A stretch of 64,000 nt of DNA from Pseudoalteromonas viridis (GTDB lineage: Bacteria > Pseudomonadota > Gammaproteobacteria > Enterobacterales > Alteromonadaceae). The notes beneath the pieces are model-generated. The model searched no databases, was not told the origin of the DNA, and worked only from the letters and a program-made list of their open reading frames with translations. Within the stretch, counting starts at the first letter, position 1. The number at the start of each line of letters is the position of its first letter. A program made the translations under genes and the position numbers. The stretch is taken from positions 372,001 to 436,000 of the forward strand of contig NZ_CP072426.1 of the NCBI RefSeq assembly GCF_017742995.1, read 5' to 3'. Of this stretch, positions 57,530 to 64,000 are shown piece by piece.

Positions 57530-58537
57530 ATGGCTAAGCAAACTATCACGGTGATCCGTGGCGACGGCATCGGTCCAAGCATCATCGACTCGGCAATTGA
57601 AATTTTAAATGCAGCAGGCTGCGAATTCGACTACGAGTACGTTGACGCAGGACTGGCAGCACTGGAAAAAACCGGTGAGCTACTGCCTCCTGAGACGTTA
57701 GAAGCCATTGAACGCAACAAAATCACGCTGAAAGGCCCACTTACAACTCCAGTTGGCGAAGGCTTCACATCTATCAACGTAACACTGCGCAAGCACTTTG
57801 GCCTTTACGCAAACGTGCGTCCGGTTAAATCTTTCGAAGGCACCAAAGCGCGTTACGACGATATCGATATCATCACTGTACGTGAAAACACTCAAGGCAT
57901 GTACTCAGGTCTGGGTCAGGTTGTCTCTGAAGATGGCAGCGAAGCCGAAGCTATGTCAAAAATCACACGTGAAGGTGCAGAGAAGATCGTCACGTTTGCA
58001 TACGAGCTGGCACAGCGTGAAGGCCGTAAGAAAGTAACTGCGGTACACAAAGCGAACATCCTGAAGTCAACTTCTGGCCTGTTCCTGAAAGTAGCGCGTG
58101 AAGTTGGCGAGCGTTACCCTGACATCGAGTCTGCGGAAATGATCGTTGATGCAACGTGTATGAAACTGGTTATGACGCCAGAAGAGTTTGACGTTGTTGT
58201 AACAACTAACCTGTTTGGTGACATCATTTCTGATCTGTGTGCTGGTCTGGTAGGTGGTCTGGGCATGGCGCCTGGTGCTAACATCGGTGAAAACGCGGCG
58301 ATTTTTGAAGCTGTACACGGCAGCGCACCAGACATCGCGGGTAAAAACCTGGCAAACCCAACCTCAGTGATCCTGGCTTCTATCCAGATGCTTGAATACC
58401 TTGATATGGGTGAGACAGCAGACAAAATCCGCAACGCCGTTGCTGATGTGATCAAATCAGGTGACCGTACTACCCGCGACTTAGGCGGTAACCACGGCAC
58501 AACTGACTTTACACAAGCGGTTATCGAACGCCTGTAA
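57530..58537 (+). CDS. icd: Isocitrate dehydrogenase, short NAD-type
   Basis: 335 aa. Oxidatively decarboxylates isocitrate to 2-oxoglutarate in the TCA cycle. Seen: VIRGDGIGPSI, TVRENTQGMYSG, LFGDIISDLCAGLVGGLGMAPGANIG. In the coenzyme loop HGSAPDIAG has Asp-Ile where NADP-dependent Escherichia coli enzyme has Lys-Tyr, so NAD preference is expected. AAAGGAAAC precedes the ATG. It is a single gene with strong codon bias, as for a highly expressed enzyme. Confidence 0.93.
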   Translation: MAKQTITVIRGDGIGPSIIDSAIEILNAAGCEFDYEYVDAGLAALEKTGELLPPETLEAIERNKITLKGPLTTPVGEGFTSINVTLRKHFGLYANVRPVKSFEGTKARYDDIDIITVRENTQGMYSGLGQVVSEDGSEAEAMSKITREGAEKIVTFAYELAQREGRKKVTAVHKANILKSTSGLFLKVAREVGERYPDIESAEMIVDATCMKLVMTPEEFDVVVTTNLFGDIISDLCAGLVGGLGMAPGANIGENAAIFEAVHGSAPDIAGKNLANPTSVILASIQMLEYLDMGETADKIRNAVADVIKSGDRTTRDLGGNHGTTDFTQAVIERL

Positions 58538-58562
58538 TATCAATCGGATCTGATTGAATACC

Positions 58563-58592
58563 AACGCCCTGCTTATGCGGGGCGTTTTCTTA
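58563..58592. terminator. Terminator of icd overlapping the protease gene end
   Basis: AACGCCCTGC, TTAT loop, GCGGGGCGTTTTCTTA. The hairpin lies in the last codons and stop of the convergent M6 protease gene. Confidence 0.85.
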
Positions 58593-61521
58593 TCCTGACT
58601 AACATCATGAGAAACACACTTAGTCCAAACAAGCTGCCTGCAGACTCAGCTGGTCCTGAGCTGGCTGTATCAGACACGGAAATATCCCGGGTTAGCGTCA
58701 CTTGCTGATTGTCATTCAGATCTTTGATAGTCACCGTCATCTGATAGCGTCCGGCCCCCTGATAGGTATGACTGACGGACTCTCCACTGGCGCTCTGGCC
58801 ATCCCCAAACGCCCAGCTAACCGCGTAATTACCGGAGCCACCTCGAGCTGACATGCTCAAGTTAGCTGTCAAACCACTTTGTGTCAGGCTGATCTCGCCA
58901 CTCAAAGGGACTGTGACTCTTTGCTCAATAGCGTGACTTACTTTGCTACCGTTGGCATCCTCCAGTGACACCACAATCTGGTATAGACCCGACAAATCAT
59001 ATTGATGCTGAACCTGCGCCCCTTCCAGTTCGGTCCCGTCTCCCAACGCCCAGCGAACGGCCACAGGCGCAACGCCACCCTGATACTCGACACTGGCTGT
59101 GATCTTGCCATCTTCACCCGTAATGCTGGTATCTAGCAACTCTAATGGGGCAGCCAGAGTAACTTGCTGCTCGACCGATTGCACTTCACCTGTGGAATTT
59201 GTACGTGTAAACGTCACCGTGTAGACGCCCTGGGTAGCATATTGGTGAGAAGGCGCCAATAATTCACTTCGATTACCGTTACCAAAGTCCCATTTAAATG
59301 TATCGGAAGTACTCAAGGTGAGGCCGGAAATAGAAAAGCTTACGGTGAGACCGTCTACCGCTGCGTGAATTTTCGCTGTGGGTGAAGCCGTCAATTGCAA
59401 TTGCGCCTGCGTGTACTGCTCGGTGACCTCGAGTAATTCAATGGTTACGCCATACTCCGGCAAAACCACACCCGAGACTGGCTGCTGAGGGTGGCTGTAG
59501 TCCTGCGTGTCACTGAACTGATAAACGGCCTGTAGCTGAGTATCGCCAAGCCCGGCATTTTGGTCTTCTAACCTCAGCGGCGCATCTCTGAGCTGGATCC
59601 GGGTCGCTGCCGGAGATTCTCCTCTTGCCCCGAGTATAATGCCCTGGTCAGTATCTACCACCAGTATCTTACCTTCACCCGGATGCTGTGACGTTGAATT
59701 GTCTTCAATATTCTCATTTGCGTACCAAACTAACACCCCAGGCATATAACTGGCTCCTTGCAGGCCTGCGTCTATGCCAAGGTGCGATCTGAGCTGTAAA
59801 TAGTAGGCCTGCTCCAGCCCTTCGCGATAGCGGCTTATTCTGCTAAAGCCATGCAAAGACAGCTGTTCAGCCAACTCTCCATCGGCCATCGCGATGGTAT
59901 TTTCTCCATCCGAGATGGTGATATCATCCAGCAAAATACCCAGCCCGTGCTCAACACTGTCGGTTTGATAAAGGAATTCCAGGGTGATAGTTTCGCCTGC
60001 GTAAGCGGCAAGCGAATAACTGAGTTCAGTAACCAGGCTGCCGTTCGCGCCTCCCGTAGCCTTGCCGCTGTGACCATCAATATAGTGCGTCACTGTTGGA
60101 TAAAGCGGGTGCTGCTCCTTGGTTTCATTGCCGGCAAGTGGCTGTTGATTGACTCTTACCTGGAAAAAATCATAGCCGCGCTCAATATCAAATCGAGCGC
60201 GCATGCTCAGGGTCAGCGTTTCTGACTCCGGCAACGTCAGTGTCATGCTCGCCCGATTCTGTTTGTCGTTCCCCTGCCCAGAGTAGTACTGATATTGCCC
60301 GGATATCGGCTCTCCCACATATTCAAGGCTGGCGGGCAATGTCACTTTAAGCTGATCGGTTTGCCCTGAGAACTCCCCAACATGACTGAGACTGGCCTGA
60401 TAGCCGTCACGCAATTGTGTGAGGTCAACTTGGACCTGGTTAACCCAGTTACCACCAAACTTGCTTTGTAGCCTCGCGAGGTTGCGCGGCGAGAAAGACA
60501 CAGGTTGAGAGCCGCGCAGTGAGCCGAGCCAATTACCACTGGACATCACCGACCAATTTGCTACGGGCTCGCCAATCGTGCCATTGCTGAGCTCATACTC
60601 ATCTATCAAACCAAGCTCATGACCGAACTCATGAACAACCACGCCCACACTCGCATCGATTGGATTAATGGTGTAGTTGTGGATCCGTGTGTCACTATTT
60701 GCAATGCTAACAGGCGTATAACCGTCTTCGGCCACCAAAAACCGGTGTGACCAGATTGCATCCGTACCCAGCACACCACCACCGGCTTCTTCCCCTATGC
60801 TGGAGTGAAACAGCATTATGTGGTCAACAACGCCATCAGGTTCATTCAAAATGCCATCGCCGTCGCGGTCGTTCAAATCGGTAAGGTCATAGTCACTGAG
60901 GTTAATAGCATAGCGCTCAACGGCCAGCTCAACGGCTTCTTTAACCAGTTCTGCTACCTTGTTATCACGCCGAGTACCGACTCTTTGTCCATAATAGCTG
61001 GCATTCTGTGCAGCGGTTAACCACCCGAATACTTCACCAGATAAAGTAAAACTGCCACCCGAAGCTTGTTGGTAGTACTGATTTGCACTGTTAAGTCGTT
61101 TACCGTCAGGAGCTGCGAAGCCCTGATTTGAGAAAATCAGCTGCTGATAATGGCTGTGAGGATACTCGGAGTAAAACATATCCGAATCGCCCTGCACCAG
61201 GCGATTGTCGTTATGAGGCAGATCAGGAAAATCTATAAGAATCGCCAATATTTTAGCCCCTTGCACCGGCTGTGCTGACGCAGCCTGATAGCCTCTGAGC
61301 AATACAGGCTGCTTCGGTGGTTTGCCTGTGTACGGGGCTCTGATTGCAGGCCCGTAGGACTCGGACAAATAAGCCGACATGCGCTGCGTGGCTTCGTAGT
61401 CAGAAAAGCTTCGCCCGGCATGCTTTTCGAGCCAGAAACGTAATTGCTGTTGATCCAATTGCAAAGCCACGACAGGGTTCGCAATAACGGCAAAAAGAAG
61501 GACTAAAATGCTGAATTTCAC
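58573..61521 (-). CDS. Secreted M6 metalloprotease with PKD repeats and GlyGly-CTERM-like tail
   Basis: 982 aa. Signal peptide about 1-19; M6 (immune inhibitor A-like) catalytic domain about 80-400 with zinc motif HEFGHELGL and the Met-turn region following; a MAM/immunoglobulin-like middle; three PKD-type repeats in the C-terminal third (FKWDFGNGNRSE, VRWALGDGTELEG, VSWAFGDGQSASG). The end, about 960-982, is a short Gly/Ser segment, one hydrophobic helix and a basic tail (RIRKRP), the pattern of GlyGly-CTERM proteins processed by rhombosortase in type II-secreting bacteria. Confidence 0.9.
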   Translation of the reverse strand: MKFSILVLLFAVIANPVVALQLDQQQLRFWLEKHAGRSFSDYEATQRMSAYLSESYGPAIRAPYTGKPPKQPVLLRGYQAASAQPVQGAKILAILIDFPDLPHNDNRLVQGDSDMFYSEYPHSHYQQLIFSNQGFAAPDGKRLNSANQYYQQASGGSFTLSGEVFGWLTAAQNASYYGQRVGTRRDNKVAELVKEAVELAVERYAINLSDYDLTDLNDRDGDGILNEPDGVVDHIMLFHSSIGEEAGGGVLGTDAIWSHRFLVAEDGYTPVSIANSDTRIHNYTINPIDASVGVVVHEFGHELGLIDEYELSNGTIGEPVANWSVMSSGNWLGSLRGSQPVSFSPRNLARLQSKFGGNWVNQVQVDLTQLRDGYQASLSHVGEFSGQTDQLKVTLPASLEYVGEPISGQYQYYSGQGNDKQNRASMTLTLPESETLTLSMRARFDIERGYDFFQVRVNQQPLAGNETKEQHPLYPTVTHYIDGHSGKATGGANGSLVTELSYSLAAYAGETITLEFLYQTDSVEHGLGILLDDITISDGENTIAMADGELAEQLSLHGFSRISRYREGLEQAYYLQLRSHLGIDAGLQGASYMPGVLVWYANENIEDNSTSQHPGEGKILVVDTDQGIILGARGESPAATRIQLRDAPLRLEDQNAGLGDTQLQAVYQFSDTQDYSHPQQPVSGVVLPEYGVTIELLEVTEQYTQAQLQLTASPTAKIHAAVDGLTVSFSISGLTLSTSDTFKWDFGNGNRSELLAPSHQYATQGVYTVTFTRTNSTGEVQSVEQQVTLAAPLELLDTSITGEDGKITASVEYQGGVAPVAVRWALGDGTELEGAQVQHQYDLSGLYQIVVSLEDANGSKVSHAIEQRVTVPLSGEISLTQSGLTANLSMSARGGSGNYAVSWAFGDGQSASGESVSHTYQGAGRYQMTVTIKDLNDNQQVTLTRDISVSDTASSGPAESAGSLFGLSVFLMMLVRIRKRPA

Positions 61522-61775
61522 ACTGTTCTACCCGGATTGATTGTAAAGAGGATAGTAACAGGTTGACTAGTATATTTCTAAACCCACTTAGAACACTCAG
61601 AAATGCATTAATTATTCATTCCAGCTAAAAATAAACACCGTGAAATACTGCGTTTCAATATTTAAAATACCAAATAGGCATAATAATGCATTTTGGTCAT
61701 TTTTGAGCCTTGACACATTCATAGATTCACCTTTAAATAAGAGCATCAGATTAAACTTTTACGCAGATATTAAAC
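61522..61775. other. Intergenic region between protease gene and ilv leader, no gene
   Basis: Holds the promoters of the divergent M6 protease and ilv transcripts. AT-rich; the only clear element is the ilv promoter at 61710-61738. No credible gene is seen. Confidence 0.6.
61710..61738 (+). promoter_or_regulatory. Probable sigma-70 promoter of the ilvIH leader transcript
   Basis: Perfect -35 TTGACA (61710-61715), 17-bp spacer, -10-like TTAAAT (4 of 6). Transcription would start about 30 bp before the leader peptide ATG. Confidence 0.6.
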
Positions 61776-61847
61776 ATGCAAACACTATTCTTCACAGTTG
61801 TGGTACTCGTACTGGTCTTAGTGCTAAGTCCGGCGGGGCCGTTGTGA
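61776..61847 (+). CDS. ilv leader peptide (Val/Leu rich)
   Basis: 23 codons beginning MQTLFFT, with residues 8-17 all Val or Leu (VVVLVLVLVL), then SPAGPL and stop. Many rare-supply branched-chain codons in a row let the ribosome stall when Val- or Leu-tRNA is uncharged. It precedes an attenuator hairpin pair. No Ile codon is present in the run. Confidence 0.92.
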   Translation: MQTLFFTVVVLVLVLVLSPAGPL

Positions 61848-61889
61848 GCGAATGTTTGCACAGACCCCGCACCAGCGGGGTTTTTTTTT
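61833..61889 (+). terminator. ilv attenuator: antiterminator and terminator
   Basis: Terminator CCCCGC (61865-61870), loop, GCGGGG (61875-61880) followed by nine T. The antiterminator strand GCGGGG (61833-61838) lies in the last leader codons and pairs with the same CCCCGC. A further pair, TGCAAACA (61777-61784) with TGTTTGCA (61853-61860), links the leader start with the end of the leader. Confidence 0.92.
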
Positions 61890-61923
61890 GCCTTTAATTT
61901 AAATTTTGCTGAGGAATGAGGTA

Positions 61924-63645
61924 ATGAGTGAGCAATTTAATGGCTCGGAGCTGGTAGTAAAGGCGCTGACCGAGCTGGACGTTGAGTATATATTTGGCTA
62001 TCCGGGCGGCTCTGTTCTGGATCTTTATGATGCGCTGTTTGCACAAAATGACATTGAACATATACTGGTCCGTCATGAACAAGCAGCCACCCATATGGCC
62101 GATGGCTATGCCAGAAGTACCGGTAAAACAGGGGTTGTACTGGCAACCTCAGGCCCAGGCGCAACCAATTGTGTGACAGGTATCGCAACCGCCTATATGG
62201 ACAGTATTCCTATGGTCGTCCTATCAGGTCAGGTGCCATCCAATTTGATTGGTGATGATGCCTTCCAGGAAACTGACATTGTTGGCTGCTCGCGGCCAAT
62301 CGTGAAACACAGCTTTAATTGTCGTGACGCAAGGCAAATCCCAACGGTACTGGCCAAAGCATTCTATCTGGCCAACTCGGGCAGACCTGGTCCTGTGGTG
62401 GTTGAGCTGCCAAAAGATATACTCAATCCGCAACTCAAGTTTGGTTATGACATGCCCACACGTATCGAGATGCGCACCTATAACCCAAGCTCCAAAGGTC
62501 ACTCACGGCAAATCAAAAAAGCGGTCGATGCCATTTTGGGTGCTAAAAGGCTGGTCGTCTACTCTGGTGGCGGTATCATATTGTCAAACACCTCTGAGCA
62601 ACTGACGGAGCTCGTTGAAACGCTGAACGCGCCTGTCACCAACACTTTGATGGGACTTGGTGGGATCAGTGGCACACACCCCAATTTTGTTGGCATGCTG
62701 GGTATGCACGGGTCTCTGGAAGCCAATAAGGCCATGGCCAATGCCGATGTAATACTGGCATTGGGCGCGCGATTTGATGATCGGGTCACCAATAACGTGA
62801 AGAAGTTTTGCCCAGATGCCACCATAGTCCATGTGGATGTTGACCCGACCTCTATCTCCAAAACCATCCAGGCTCATATTCCAGTTGTTGGTAGCCTGGA
62901 CACAGTCCTTGCACAGCTGCAACACGCGATAGAAAAAAGCGCGCTGCGTATTGACCGTGCGGCACAGGAATCTTGGTGGCAACAAATTACAGCATGGCGC
63001 GAACAACGCTGCCTGGCTTACGATATACAAGACGACAAAATCAAACCGCAAACGGTTATTGAAAAGCTCTATCAGGTTACCAAGGGAGAGGCATACATCT
63101 GCTCTGATGTCGGTCAGCATCAGATGTTTGCGGCACAGTACTACCCTTTCAAACACCCAAGGCAATGGATCAATTCAGGTGGCCTGGGTACTATGGGCTT
63201 TGGTCTGCCTGCGGCAATGGGCGTTAAAGTTGCTTTCCCTGGTTCAGACGTCGTCTGCGTGACCGGCGACGGCTCGATACAAATGAACATTCAAGAACTG
63301 TCTACCTGCCTACAGTACGGCTTAAATGTCAAAATCGTGTCTCTGAACAACCGCTCTTTGGGCATGGTACGTCAGTGGCAGGATATGATGTATGGCGGGC
63401 GTCACTCCAGCTCCTATATGGAATCCCTCCCCGACTTCGTGGCACTGGCCGAAAGTTATGGCCATGTTGGGATCCGTGTTGATCACCCCGATGAGCTGGA
63501 CGATGCACTGGCGCGCGCTTTTGCTATCAACGACCGACTGGTGTTTCTGGATATCCGCGTTGACGAAAATGAACACGTTTATCCAATGCAAATTAAATTA
63601 GGGGCCATTGATGAGATGTGGCTGAAAAAGGGAGTAAAAGCATAA
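61924..63645 (+). CDS. ilvI: Acetolactate synthase large subunit
   Basis: 573 aa from ATG 61924; TTG 61906 is rejected because GAGGT lies directly before 61924. TPP- and FAD-dependent; condenses pyruvate with pyruvate or 2-oxobutyrate in branched-chain amino acid synthesis. Seen: [17 protein letters not shown] with catalytic Glu in [16 protein letters not shown], and the TPP-binding [12 protein letters not shown] with [12 protein letters not shown]. Its stop overlaps the ilvH start by 1 bp (TAATG). Confidence 0.96.
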   Translation: MSEQFNGSELVVKALTELDVEYIFGYPGGSVLDLYDALFAQNDIEHILVRHEQAATHMADGYARSTGKTGVVLATSGPGATNCVTGIATAYMDSIPMVVLSGQVPSNLIGDDAFQETDIVGCSRPIVKHSFNCRDARQIPTVLAKAFYLANSGRPGPVVVELPKDILNPQLKFGYDMPTRIEMRTYNPSSKGHSRQIKKAVDAILGAKRLVVYSGGGIILSNTSEQLTELVETLNAPVTNTLMGLGGISGTHPNFVGMLGMHGSLEANKAMANADVILALGARFDDRVTNNVKKFCPDATIVHVDVDPTSISKTIQAHIPVVGSLDTVLAQLQHAIEKSALRIDRAAQESWWQQITAWREQRCLAYDIQDDKIKPQTVIEKLYQVTKGEAYICSDVGQHQMFAAQYYPFKHPRQWINSGGLGTMGFGLPAAMGVKVAFPGSDVVCVTGDGSIQMNIQELSTCLQYGLNVKIVSLNNRSLGMVRQWQDMMYGGRHSSSYMESLPDFVALAESYGHVGIRVDHPDELDDALARAFAINDRLVFLDIRVDENEHVYPMQIKLGAIDEMWLKKGVKA

Positions 63646-64000
63646 TGCGCAGAATACTGGCCATCTTATTGGAAAACGAACCGGGCGCATTGTCGCGCAT
63701 TGTGGGCTTATTTTCTCAGCGTGCCTATAACATTGATAGTCTGACAGTCGGCACCACAGACGACACAACGCTGTCTCGGATCACCATTACCACCCAAGGT
63801 GACGATAGAGTGGTGGAACAAATAACCAAGCAAGTTAACAAGCTGGTGGATGTCCTTAAGATCATTGACCTGACCGAAACCAGTCATATTGAACGGGAGT
63901 TGTTACTGGTTAAAGTGTTTGCCGGCAATGAACAAACCAGAGCCTCTGTGACGCGTGTCACCGACGTGTTTGGCGGCATGATACTGGATATGGGTAAACG
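63645..64000 (+). CDS. ilvH: Acetolactate synthase small subunit (partial, 3' end beyond window)
   Basis: First 118 codons of the regulatory subunit of the ilvI enzyme, which binds valine for feedback control. Seen: the ACT-domain opening [20 protein letters not shown] and GLFSQRAYNIDSL, then KLVDVLKIIDLTE. It continues past base 64000. The ACT Asn and Gly (ENEPGALSR) that bind valine are kept, so valine sensitivity is expected. Confidence 0.95.
   Translation, partial: MRRILAILLENEPGALSRIVGLFSQRAYNIDSLTVGTTDDTTLSRITITTQGDDRVVEQITKQVNKLVDVLKIIDLTETSHIERELLLVKVFAGNEQTRASVTRVTDVFGGMILDMGK

Noticed and set aside
1..64000. CRISPR arrays, tRNA or rRNA genes, insertion sequences, prophage genes
   Set aside because: No regularly spaced repeats, no cloverleaf or rRNA sequence recognised, and no transposase, integrase or phage structural protein among the reading frames.

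Overview
The window is a contiguous piece of a marine gammaproteobacterial chromosome, most likely Pseudoalteromonas or a close member of the Alteromonadales. This rests on gene order and protein character: H-NOX with a cognate kinase, a chitinase with CBM5/12-type modules, minCDE next to rnd and fadD, a yoaA-tsaB pair, a complete hisGDCBHAFI operon with a His leader peptide, ppnN next to xni, a short NAD-type isocitrate dehydrogenase, and ilvIH. No rRNA, tRNA, CRISPR array or insertion sequence was seen.

Layout. 1-3093: large secreted GH18 chitinase, cut by the window edge. 3.6-8.2 kb: nitric-oxide sensing module (H-NOX, soluble histidine kinase, divergent response regulator with a degenerate HD-GYP domain) and an Aer-like PAS chemoreceptor. 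8.4-14 kb: ferrochelatase and two c-di-GMP enzymes. 14-19.4 kb: small envelope proteins, a MarR regulator divergent from an AhpD-like protein, then a GbsR-type regulator and cytochrome bd oxidase genes. 19.5-28 kb: lytic transglycosylase, YcgL, MinCDE, RNase D, FadD, a hydrolase and an alkaline phosphatase. 28-33 kb: a PTS-EIIC/EAL fusion, TsaB and the YoaA helicase. 33.6-39.1 kb: an AT-rich accessory island with a Fic protein, a Sec-exported RHS/YD-repeat protein split in two reading frames at a run of eight A, and a two-helix membrane protein. 39.4-48.1 kb: small conserved genes and the his operon with its attenuator. 48.2-57.3 kb: lipoprotein, DUF1232, M61 peptidase, diguanylate cyclase, PpnN, Xni, DUF3192 and a protein resembling a degenerate HD-GYP. 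57.5-64 kb: icd, an M6 metalloprotease with PKD repeats and a sortable C-terminus, and ilvIH behind a Val/Leu leader peptide and attenuator (ilvH is cut by the edge).

How the genes work together. Six proteins carry c-di-GMP-type domains, active or degenerate, and the H-NOX set links NO to that network. Two amino-acid operons (his, ilvIH) show textbook transcription attenuation with leader peptide, antiterminator and terminator all readable. Several short perfect palindromes sit in front of regulators or their divergent partners and look like operators (gbsR, marR/cmd, hnoX/hnoD, upstream of the chitinase, upstream of fadD).

The best candidate for an undescribed system is the Fic-RHS-membrane-protein island. 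Fic and RHS are translationally coupled, an extended -10 promoter lies just upstream, and the RHS frame is broken exactly at a homopolymer where loss of one A restores a protein of about 1,400 residues. That fits phase variation or transcriptional slippage, but a simple decay mutation or a sequencing error cannot be excluded from the sequence alone.
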